Shown here piece after piece: positions 1 through 5,058 of a DNA stretch of 6,514 bases. The position numbers and the translations under genes were made by a program. The notes below the pieces were generated by a model. It searched no databases. It saw only the letters and a list, made by a program, of their open reading frames with translations, and had not been told where the DNA came from. Position 1 is the stretch's first letter. Each line of letters begins with the position of its first letter. Source of the stretch: DASQFI01 sp050264575 (GTDB lineage Bacteria; Acidobacteriota; Vicinamibacteria; Vicinamibacterales; SCN-69-37); assembly GCA_050264575.1 (NCBI GenBank), contig JBLNGH010000440.1, forward strand, positions 1-6,514, read 5' to 3'.

Positions 1-98
1 GACGTCCGGCGGGCGGACGCCTTCTTCGCCGTGCGGCGGCGGCCGCGGGACTTGCTGCTGCTCTTACGCGCCTTCGCCTTTGCCTTCCGTTTGGCCAT
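1..98 (-). CDS. Lys/Arg-rich basic protein, N-terminal fragment (runs off window)
   Basis: This is an open frame of 32 codons from an ATG at 98-96 to the left edge of the window, with no stop, so only the N-terminus is visible. The peptide begins MAKRKAKAKARKSSSKSRGR and continues in the same style; 16 of 32 residues are Lys or Arg, and nearly all the rest are Ala or Ser. Such composition is typical of histone H1-like or HU-tail nucleic-acid-binding proteins, and also of disordered tails on ribosome-associated proteins. I infer DNA or RNA binding but cannot name a family from this fragment. The start is supported by a GAAAGGG ribosome-binding site 8 bases upstream. The gene is divergent from the sigma-factor gene. 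Basic low-complexity frames can arise by chance in GC-rich DNA, but the good ribosome-binding site argues for a real gene. Confidence 0.6.
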   Translation of the reverse strand, partial: MAKRKAKAKARKSSSKSRGRRRTAKKASARRT

Positions 99-106
99 TT
101 CGAACA

Positions 107-113
107 CCCTTTC
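107..113 (-). promoter_or_regulatory. Ribosome-binding site of the basic protein gene
   Basis: Read on the minus strand, this is GAAAGGG, ending 8 bases before the ATG at 98-96. It fits a Shine-Dalgarno sequence and fixes the start of the basic protein. Confidence 0.5.
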
Positions 114-233
114 GATCCGAATCATCAATGCGGGAGCGTCAACACGGGAGGCGACATTGTGCCACAACCGTTGAGCGGTTCATCGATCGCCGCGAGGAAT
201 TTCAATTGCGAAGCCGAAGACAAAATTGGTCGC

Positions 234-253
234 TGCTCACAGGCTTGCTCACA
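234..253. repeat. Tandem direct repeat TGCTCACA (two copies, 12-base period)
   Basis: TGCTCACA occurs at 234-241 and again at 246-253, separated by GGCT. On the other strand the unit reads TGTGAGCA. Two identical 8-mers about one helical turn apart, in a divergent intergenic region just upstream of the sigma-factor frame, could be a regulator binding site. They do not form the inverted TGTGA-N6-TCACA arrangement of a CRP site. The repeat is directly visible; its function is a guess. Confidence 0.35.
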
Positions 254-260
254 TTCCTGA

Positions 261-1274
261 ATGGTGTACACCGGCACCGGGGGCCGCGTCTGCAGTCCCC
301 CACCGATCCTCCGGCCTCGATCCGCGCAGGGCAATCCCCGCGGTCTGCAGTACACTCCGCCGCACAATTCATGGAGACCATCGCTGGACATCGACGGCGC
401 GCTGGTTGAGCGTCTGCTCCGGCGAGCCGACGGCGAACGATGGCGTCTCTCGACGGAGGGGTTCGCGGAGGCGCTCGCGGTCAGCGCGTCGCGCGCGTTC
501 GCGGGCAAGAGCCCCTCTCCACGTGACATCGAGGGCTATCTCGGGTCGCTGCATCTCAAGGACCTGGCACTCGCCTGCGCGTGCGCGGCCGGGAACGACG
601 ACGCGTGGGAGTGCTTCGTCCGCGACCATCGTCCTGGGCTCTATCGATCCGCCGACGCCCTCGAGGCGGGCGGCGGCGCCCGCGATCTCGCCGATTCCCT
701 GTACGGCGAGCTGTTCGGCCTCAGCGTCAGCGGTCGGCAGGGGCCGTCCCTGTTCCGGCACTATCACGGGCGCAGCAGCCTGACCACTTGGCTGCGCGCG
801 GTCCTTTCGCAGCGGTACGTCGACCGCATGCGATCGCGCAAACGCGCCGACCCGCTGCCGGATGATGAAGGACCGTCGCCGCTTTCAATGCCGGCGCCGC
901 GGATCGATCCCGATCGCGAGCGGCGGCGCGGGATCATCGAGCGCTCGCTGGACCGCGCACTGGCCGCCCTGCCCGCCCGGGATCGCGTTCGACTCGGCTG
1001 CTACTATGCGGAAGGGCTGACCTTGGCGCAGACCGGAAGGTTGGTCGGCGAGCACGAGGCCACGGTGTCGCGCCAGCTCGCTCGAACGAGAAAGGCGATC
1101 CGAGTCGCGGTCGAACGCGAATTGCACGAGGCCGGGCTGTCGAGGCAGCAGATTTCAGAGAGCTTCATGGAGATTGCGCAGGATCCGGGCCGGCTCGATG
1201 TTCGCCGCCTACTGGACGAGCCCGGGCGCAAGGAAGAGCCGGACAATCGTTCTAAGGATCAGGGGGTGGGGTGA
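261..1274 (+). CDS. ECF-like RNA polymerase sigma factor
   Basis: Probably a sigma-70 family initiation factor, which would direct RNA polymerase in the cytoplasm to its own promoter set. Residues below count from the ATG at 261. A region-2-like helical part spans about 98-195, including DLADSLYGELFG (142-153) and SSLTTWLRAVLSQRYVDRMRSRKR-type sequence (172-195), the usual region 2 core-binding and -10 recognition pattern. A region 4 helix-turn-helix spans about 229-283: LAALPARDRVRL, then EGLTLAQTGRLVGEHEATVSR, the classic -35 reading motif. At about 296-337 residues it is longer than typical ECF factors of about 180-200, with extra N-terminal (42-97) and C-terminal (284-337) segments. The first 41 residues are Pro/Arg-rich and look non-coding. 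No ribosome-binding site precedes 261; the only ATG or GTG options are 261 and 264. A CTG at 384 preceded by GGAG is a plausible true start, giving 296 residues. The stop overlaps the next gene by 4 bases, as expected for a sigma/anti-sigma pair. Confidence 0.85.
   Translation: MVYTGTGGRVCSPPPILRPRSAQGNPRGLQYTPPHNSWRPSLDIDGALVERLLRRADGERWRLSTEGFAEALAVSASRAFAGKSPSPRDIEGYLGSLHLKDLALACACAAGNDDAWECFVRDHRPGLYRSADALEAGGGARDLADSLYGELFGLSVSGRQGPSLFRHYHGRSSLTTWLRAVLSQRYVDRMRSRKRADPLPDDEGPSPLSMPAPRIDPDRERRRGIIERSLDRALAALPARDRVRLGCYYAEGLTLAQTGRLVGEHEATVSRQLARTRKAIRVAVERELHEAGLSRQQISESFMEIAQDPGRLDVRRLLDEPGRKEEPDNRSKDQGVG
373..386 (+). promoter_or_regulatory. Possible ribosome-binding site and CTG start of the sigma gene
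   Basis: GGAG at 373-376 lies 7 bases before an in-frame CTG at 384-386, which is ideal Shine-Dalgarno spacing. Starting there gives a protein beginning (M)DIDGALVERLLRR, a natural helical sigma N-terminus, and removes the 41 odd residues encoded by 261-383. The ATG overlapping this GGAG at 371 is in another frame and stops after 12 codons, so it cannot be the start unless there is a sequencing frameshift. CTG starts are rare, so this remains a hypothesis. Confidence 0.35.
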
Positions 1275-2371
1275 GCGAGTCTCGCGATCGGGATGCCGCC
1301 GTCGAGCAGTGGCTCCGGCATCAGTCGCCGGTTGAGGCCGATCTGACTCTGTCAGAGGAGTGTCTCGACGCGGAAACGATGGCCGCGTGGATTGACAGGA
1401 GTCTCGCGGGGGCCGCACGCACGGCCGCCGCCGCGCATGTTGCCGGCTGCGCGCGCTGCCAGGCCATCGCCGCGACAATCGTACGCACGGAGTCGATCGC
1501 CGATTGGTCAGCGCCGGCGCGTCCTCGACGGCGATGGCTGACGTGGGTCGTACCGTTGTCCGCTGCGGCAATCGTTGCAGTGGTGATCCTGGTCGAGAGG
1601 CGTGGCGTCGATCGATCTCGACAAACGGCTCAGGGTGCCTCGCAAGTCGCAGAGTCGCGCCCAGTCACGCCGCCCGCCGAGCTCCAACCCGAGCTTCGCT
1701 CCGAGCCGAAGAAGGAGTCCGCTCTCGCGAAGTCCGACCAGCAGAAGCGCGCGGTCCAGGCGCAGAAGCCCGCCGGCGCTCGTGAAGAGGACGAAAAGAA
1801 AGCCTTGGGCGACAAAGCACCGGCGGCGCGATCGATAGACACATTCGACGCCGCTCCCAAGAGACCTGCGGCCGCACCGGCTGCTCCCGCGCCACCGACG
1901 GGACGAGCGACCAACCAGAATGCCGCCGCCAGCCAAGCACGCGCCGATGACTCCGCGCGAACGGCCGAGCTGCGCTCGCGTCAGGCGCAGGCCGTCGAGA
2001 TCGACATCCGTACACCGGATCCGGCCGTCCGCTGGCGCATCGCCGGCGTCCGGGCCGAGCGATCGATCGATGCCGGCTCGAGTTGGACTCCCGTGCCGAC
2101 CGGCGTGACGGCAGAAATCACCGCCGGCGCCGCGCCGTCGGCCTCGGTCTGCTGGCTGGTTGGCCGCGACGGCCTTGTGCTTCTGACAACCAACGGCGCT
2201 ACCTGGCTGCGGCTCACCTTCCCTGAACCGACAGATCTGTCAGCGATCCGCGCGACAGACGCTCGAAACGCCACGGTCACCACGGCGGACGGCCGGCAGT
2301 TCTCGACCACCGACGGCGGCCGGACCTGGGTACGCCGGGACCTGCAAGAAAGTCCTGCGACCTCGTTCTAG
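1271..2371 (+). CDS. Membrane zinc-finger anti-sigma factor with Ycf48/Asp-box periplasmic tail
   Basis: Likely the anti-sigma factor that holds the adjacent sigma factor at the inner membrane. Residues 31-63 carry the anti-sigma zinc-finger pattern: Cys31, then His56-x3-Cys60-x2-Cys63. An Arg-rich stretch (RPRRR, 84-88) is followed by one membrane helix at about 89-108 (WLTWVVPLSAAAIVAVVILV). The positive residues before the helix suggest a cytoplasmic N-terminus. Residues 115-240 are an Ala/Pro/Lys/Gln-rich linker. About 250-356 resembles Ycf48/BNR propeller sequence, with three Asp-box-like motifs, SIDAGSSW (265-272), TTNGATW (306-312) and TTDGGRTW (346-352), spaced about 40 residues apart. 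That is too short for a full propeller. The start is a GTG whose last two bases belong to the sigma gene's TGA stop (GTGA overlap), preceded by AGGGGG at 1261-1266; this implies translational coupling. I infer signal sensing by the outer domain; anti-sigma function comes from the motif and context. Confidence 0.8.
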   Translation: MSESRDRDAAVEQWLRHQSPVEADLTLSEECLDAETMAAWIDRSLAGAARTAAAAHVAGCARCQAIAATIVRTESIADWSAPARPRRRWLTWVVPLSAAAIVAVVILVERRGVDRSRQTAQGASQVAESRPVTPPAELQPELRSEPKKESALAKSDQQKRAVQAQKPAGAREEDEKKALGDKAPAARSIDTFDAAPKRPAAAPAAPAPPTGRATNQNAAASQARADDSARTAELRSRQAQAVEIDIRTPDPAVRWRIAGVRAERSIDAGSSWTPVPTGVTAEITAGAAPSASVCWLVGRDGLVLLTTNGATWLRLTFPEPTDLSAIRATDARNATVTTADGRQFSTTDGGRTWVRRDLQESPATSF

Positions 2372-2372
2372 C

Positions 2373-2404
2373 TTCAGTCCGGGGGACAACGTCCCCCGGC
2401 TGAA
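2373..2404 (+). terminator. Strong GC-rich hairpin between anti-sigma and DUF4139 genes
   Basis: The arms CCGGGGGAC (2379-2387) and GTCCCCCGG (2391-2399) are perfectly complementary around an AAC loop. Past a single bulged T (2378) the stem continues as TTCAG (2373-2377) with CTGAA (2400-2404), giving 14 base pairs. It begins 2 bases after the anti-sigma stop and ends 1 base before the AGGAG of the next gene. There is no U run after the stem, so it is not a classical intrinsic terminator. It may act as an attenuator, as an mRNA-stabilising or processing structure, or be a copy of a dispersed palindromic repeat. The structure is directly visible; its role is inference. Confidence 0.6.
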
Positions 2405-2405
2405 C

Positions 2406-2410
2406 AGGAG
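2406..2410 (+). promoter_or_regulatory. Ribosome-binding site of the DUF4139 gene
   Basis: AGGAG lies 7 bases before the ATG at 2418, an excellent Shine-Dalgarno sequence and spacing. It sits directly at the 3' foot of the hairpin, so folding could affect ribosome access. Confidence 0.75.
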
Positions 2411-2417
2411 CGAAGTC

Positions 2418-3887
2418 ATGTCCGCACGTATCGTGTCTGTCGCAGTCGTTGCCCTAATCGCAATTGCTGGGAGTCTGCCGTCCCGGCCGGCCGCCCCCGT
2501 CGTGACCGCGGCGCCGAAAGCACCTCAGACGACCACACTCGACGATCAAACCGAACTGGCCGTCACGGTCTACAACTCGAGCATCGCGCTCGTCCGCGAC
2601 GTCCGCACGCTCGCGCTGGCGCAGGGCACCTCCGATCTCCACTTCATGGACATCGCGGCCACCGTCAACCCGGCGACGGTGCATTTCCGGTCGTTGACCG
2701 AGCCGTCACGCGTCAGCGTGCTGGAGCAGAACTACGAGTACGACCTGCTCGAGCCCGAGAAGCTGCTGCGGAAGTACGTCGGACGCGACGTGACCCTGGT
2801 CCGGCTGCGGCAGGATCAGAGCTCGACGCGGGAAGAGGTCGTCACCGCCCGGCTGCTGAGCTACAACAACGCGCCGGTCTGGCAAATCGGCGGCGAGATC
2901 GTCACGGGCATGTACACCGATCACATGCGCTTTCCGGAGCTGCCGGGCAATCTGTATTCGCGGCCGACGTTGATCTGGACGCTCGACAACAGCGGCGCGC
3001 TGCGCCATCGCGTCGAAGCGTCGTACCTGGCCGGCGCGCTTTCATGGAACGCCGACTACGTGCTGACGGTGGCGCGCGACGACAAAGCCGCCGATCTCGA
3101 CGGCTGGGTCACGCTCAAGAATGGCAGCGGCACGTCGTTCCGGAACGCGTCGCTTCAGCTCGTCGCGGGGGATCTCAACCGGGTCCGTCAGGAGCTCGAT
3201 CGGATGATGGCCGATGAAGCCAAGGCCATGCCCCAGTCTGCGGCGCGCGCGCAGATGTCGCAGGAAGCCTTCTCCGACTATCACCTGTACACGCTTGGCC
3301 GCAAGACGACGATCAACAACAGCGAGACCAAGCAGGTCAGCATGCTTGGGGCGACCGGCTTCCCCGTGCAAAAGCGATACGTCGTCAACGGACTGGCCTT
3401 CTACTACCGCAACGTGCAGAACCCTGGCGCGCCGCTCAAGGACGTGGTGCAGGTGTTCTACCAGTTCAAGAACGAGCAACCGGCGGGACTTGGCATGCCG
3501 ATGCCCGCGGGCGTGATTCGCGTCTATCAGTCGGACTCGAAGGGCGGCGTGCAGTTCGTCGGCGAAGATCGCATCAATCACACGGCCAAGGACGAGACGC
3601 TGAATCTCAAAATCGGCAACGCGTTCGACGTCGTCTGCGAGCGCAAACAGACGGACTTCGAAAAGATCGCGCCGAACGTCTACGAGATCGAGTACGAGAT
3701 CACGCTGAGAAATCACAAGTCGTCGGCGGTGACCGTCGAAGTGAACGAGCCGATTGGCGGCACGTGGCGGATGCTCCAGTCGTCGCACAAGTGGACGAAG
3801 ACCGACGCGTGGGCGTCACAGTTCATGGTGCCGGTCGCGGTCGATGGCACCTCGGTGTTGAGGTATCGGGTGCGGGTTACTTACTGA
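2418..3887 (+). CDS. Secreted DUF4139 domain-containing protein
   Basis: This is an exported protein of 489 residues and unknown biochemical function. Residues 1-26 form a signal peptide with a hydrophobic core (IVSVAVVALIAIAGSL), followed by a Pro/Ala-rich mature N-terminus. Residues about 45-190 are a beta-rich region (LAVTVYNSSIALVRDVRTL; FMDIAATVNPATVHFRSL) typical of the segment before DUF4139. DUF4139 follows from about 195 to the end, recognised by SYLAGALSWNADYVLTV (202-218), LKNGSGTSFRNASLQLVAGD (233-252), MPAGVIRVYQSDSKGGVQFVGED-type sequence (362-384) and EYEITLRNHKSSAVTVEVNE (425-444). The family includes MuiA-like mucoidy inhibitors, but calling this MuiA would overreach. The start is fixed by AGGAG 7 bases upstream. 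It is 46 bases from the anti-sigma gene on the same strand, so the sigma pair might control it. Its 3' end overlaps the convergent hydrolase gene by 11 bases. Confidence in the family is high; the role is unknown. Confidence 0.85.
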   Translation: MSARIVSVAVVALIAIAGSLPSRPAAPVVTAAPKAPQTTTLDDQTELAVTVYNSSIALVRDVRTLALAQGTSDLHFMDIAATVNPATVHFRSLTEPSRVSVLEQNYEYDLLEPEKLLRKYVGRDVTLVRLRQDQSSTREEVVTARLLSYNNAPVWQIGGEIVTGMYTDHMRFPELPGNLYSRPTLIWTLDNSGALRHRVEASYLAGALSWNADYVLTVARDDKAADLDGWVTLKNGSGTSFRNASLQLVAGDLNRVRQELDRMMADEAKAMPQSAARAQMSQEAFSDYHLYTLGRKTTINNSETKQVSMLGATGFPVQKRYVVNGLAFYYRNVQNPGAPLKDVVQVFYQFKNEQPAGLGMPMPAGVIRVYQSDSKGGVQFVGEDRINHTAKDETLNLKIGNAFDVVCERKQTDFEKIAPNVYEIEYEITLRNHKSSAVTVEVNEPIGGTWRMLQSSHKWTKTDAWASQFMVPVAVDGTSVLRYRVRVTY

Positions 3888-5058
3888 CAGCGCGGAGGCT
3901 CGGAGGCTCGGACTTTACTCCCTGGCTTCCGGGCTTCCGGGCTTCCTGGCTTCCTGGCTTCCTCAGCATTTCGGCGGCCGCCGCATCGATCGCTTTCGCC
4001 GCGCCGATGCTGCCGTTCGTCACGATCACCACTCCCAAGTCGGCCTCCGGATCGAACGCGACGATCGCGTACCAGAGCGTGTTCGATCCGTTGTGCCAGA
4101 TCGTCCGGCGATCGCCTTCTTTGCGCACGACCCATCCAAGCGCGTAGGTCGCGTCCGGCTGCGGCGGCTCGTGGAGGCGGCGGAACGTCGCGGCCTGGAG
4201 GAGCCCATCGATCCCGCGTTCGCCGCGGAGATGCTCCTGTCCCCACCGCGCGAGATCGGCGATGGTCATGTGCATCGTACCGGCTGGCCCGAGATACGGT
4301 GGATTGTCGGCGAGCGGAGGCTCGATCGGAACGAGCGCGCCTGTGCCCTGTCGATGTCCGCGCGGCTGCGTGACCGATTCCGGCGAGCCCGGCGCGCCAA
4401 AGCCGACGCTCGTCAGTTTGAGCGGCTCGAGTACTTCAGATTTGACCAGTTCTTCCCACGGCCGCTTCATCTTCATCTCGAGCATGGCGCCTGCGACGAC
4501 GTAATCCAGGTTGGAATAGAGGTATTGCACCCCGGGCGCAGACAGCGGCTCGCTGTCGAAGACGCCGTCGACGATCTGCTGGCGCTGCTCAGTGACGGCC
4601 GGAGATGACGTGCGGAGCTCTGCGGCGATCGCCGGTGTCACGTTCGGCGGCAGCCCCGCCCGATGACTCAGCAGATTGATGAGCGTCACGGGCGCAAACT
4701 TGCGAGCTCGTGCCGTGCCGAACAGATCGCCCATCGTCGTCGTCCAGGACAGCTCCTTGCGCTCGACGACCTTGCCGATGAGCGCGGAAGTAAATGACTT
4801 CGTGATCGATCCGACGTGCCATAGGTCGCCGGTCGTGACTTCGGTCTTGTCGCCGAGCCGTCGGACGCCCGAGGCCGCGATCTCGACCACGCCGCTCGAC
4901 CGGAAAGTTGCGCCGCCGATCGCCGGCAGACTGGCGGCCACGCGGACGGCCTCGAGACGCGCCGCGAGCGCGCTCTGCTGCGGCGCAACCGGCGCGACGG
5001 CCGCCACGTGGATCGCAGCGGCAATCGTCCCGACCAGGCAGACGACGCGCGCGGTCAT
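3877..5058 (-). CDS. Serine hydrolase, beta-lactamase/penicillin-binding fold (class C-like)
   Basis: An exported serine hydrolase of the beta-lactamase-related (Pfam Beta-lactamase, EstB/AmpC/DD-peptidase-like) superfamily. Residues 1-26 form a signal peptide. The three active-site motifs are present: Ser84-Ile-Thr-Lys87 (S-x-x-K nucleophile), Tyr181-Ser-Asn183 (Y-x-N) and His322-Asn-Gly324 (H-x-G, replacing K-T-G). LLSHRAGLP (129-137) and the glycine-rich GPAGTMHMTIADLARW (257-272) are also family hallmarks. Members include esterases, D-aminopeptidases and peptidoglycan-trimming enzymes; the substrate cannot be assigned, and antibiotic resistance should not be assumed. The normal fold appears to end near AAAEML (365); the last 28 residues, including RKPGSQEA followed by RKPGSQGV, are encoded by octanucleotide repeats. 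The ATG directly follows the stop of the upstream TPR gene (TGAATG), so translation is probably coupled; only a weak GGAT precedes it. Its stop lies inside the convergent DUF4139 gene. Confidence 0.88.
   Translation of the reverse strand: MTARVVCLVGTIAAAIHVAAVAPVAPQQSALAARLEAVRVAASLPAIGGATFRSSGVVEIAASGVRRLGDKTEVTTGDLWHVGSITKSFTSALIGKVVERKELSWTTTMGDLFGTARARKFAPVTLINLLSHRAGLPPNVTPAIAAELRTSSPAVTEQRQQIVDGVFDSEPLSAPGVQYLYSNLDYVVAGAMLEMKMKRPWEELVKSEVLEPLKLTSVGFGAPGSPESVTQPRGHRQGTGALVPIEPPLADNPPYLGPAGTMHMTIADLARWGQEHLRGERGIDGLLQAATFRRLHEPPQPDATYALGWVVRKEGDRRTIWHNGSNTLWYAIVAFDPEADLGVVIVTNGSIGAAKAIDAAAAEMLRKPGSQEARKPGSQGVKSEPPSLRAVSK
3893..3912. repeat. Octanucleotide tandem repeat CGGAGGCT (2.5 copies)
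   Basis: CGGAGGCT occurs at 3893-3900 and 3901-3908, with a partial third copy CGGA at 3909-3912. It lies just beyond the DUF4139 stop and within the last codons of the hydrolase. It has the same 8-base period as the neighbouring GCTTCC array but a different unit. Confidence 0.6.
3925..3964. repeat. Octanucleotide tandem repeat GCTTCCNG-like (five copies)
   Basis: Five uninterrupted 8-base units lie at 3925-3964: GCTTCCGG twice, GCTTCCTG twice, then GCTTCCTC. They lie within the 3' end of the hydrolase gene. Because 8 is not a multiple of 3, three units (24 bases) encode one 8-residue peptide repeat, seen as RKPGSQEA (366-373) and RKPGSQGV (374-381). A change of one unit would shift the frame and alter only the C-terminal tail. 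The grouping of like units suggests slippage or duplication. Confidence 0.8.

Larger units (their letters stand above)
99..260. other. Divergent intergenic region between basic protein and sigma factor genes
   Basis: This stretch separates two divergently read genes and should carry promoters for both. It extends to about 383 if the sigma gene starts at the downstream CTG. I see no good -35/-10 pair on either strand. It holds several small symmetrical or repeated elements: TTGTG-C-CACAA at 157-167, AACCG-N5-CGGTT at 166-180, and TGCTCACA twice at 234-241 and 246-253. It is a little richer in A+T around 196-230 than the flanking genes, as promoter regions often are. Frames crossing it on both strands look like shadows. 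No RNA gene is recognisable. Confidence 0.5.

Noticed and set aside
157..180. Small inverted repeats TTGTG-C-CACAA and AACCG-N5-CGGTT upstream of the sigma gene
   Set aside because: The 5-bp arms are short enough to arise by chance, and neither is placed against a recognisable promoter, so I did not list them as operators.
80..409. 109-codon plus-strand frame across the divergent intergenic region
   Set aside because: It overlaps the basic protein start and ends within the sigma gene in another frame. Its sequence is Arg-rich without motifs. Its internal ATG at 371 yields only 12 codons.
3042..3788. 248-codon minus-strand open frame opposite the DUF4139 gene
   Set aside because: It is long but is rich in Arg, His, Leu and Val with no domain pattern, as expected for the reverse complement of a GC-rich gene. 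The plus-strand frame has a signal peptide, ribosome-binding site and family motifs.
3881..4246. Possible frameshift of the hydrolase at the octamer array
   Set aside because: The alternative frame is a shadow outside the array. The hydrolase frame is intact through all catalytic motifs and the final strand, so there is no evidence of a broken gene.
4093..4608. 171-codon plus-strand open frame opposite the serine hydrolase gene
   Set aside because: Its peptide is Arg-rich with no recognisable domain. It lies fully antisense to a hydrolase with three intact catalytic motifs, so it is a GC-rich shadow frame.
3877..5058. Reading the hydrolase as an antibiotic-resistance beta-lactamase
   Set aside because: S-x-x-K, Y-x-N and H-x-G are shared by many esterases and peptidases. 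The K-T-G motif of AmpC enzymes is replaced by H-N-G, so a resistance call is unsupported.
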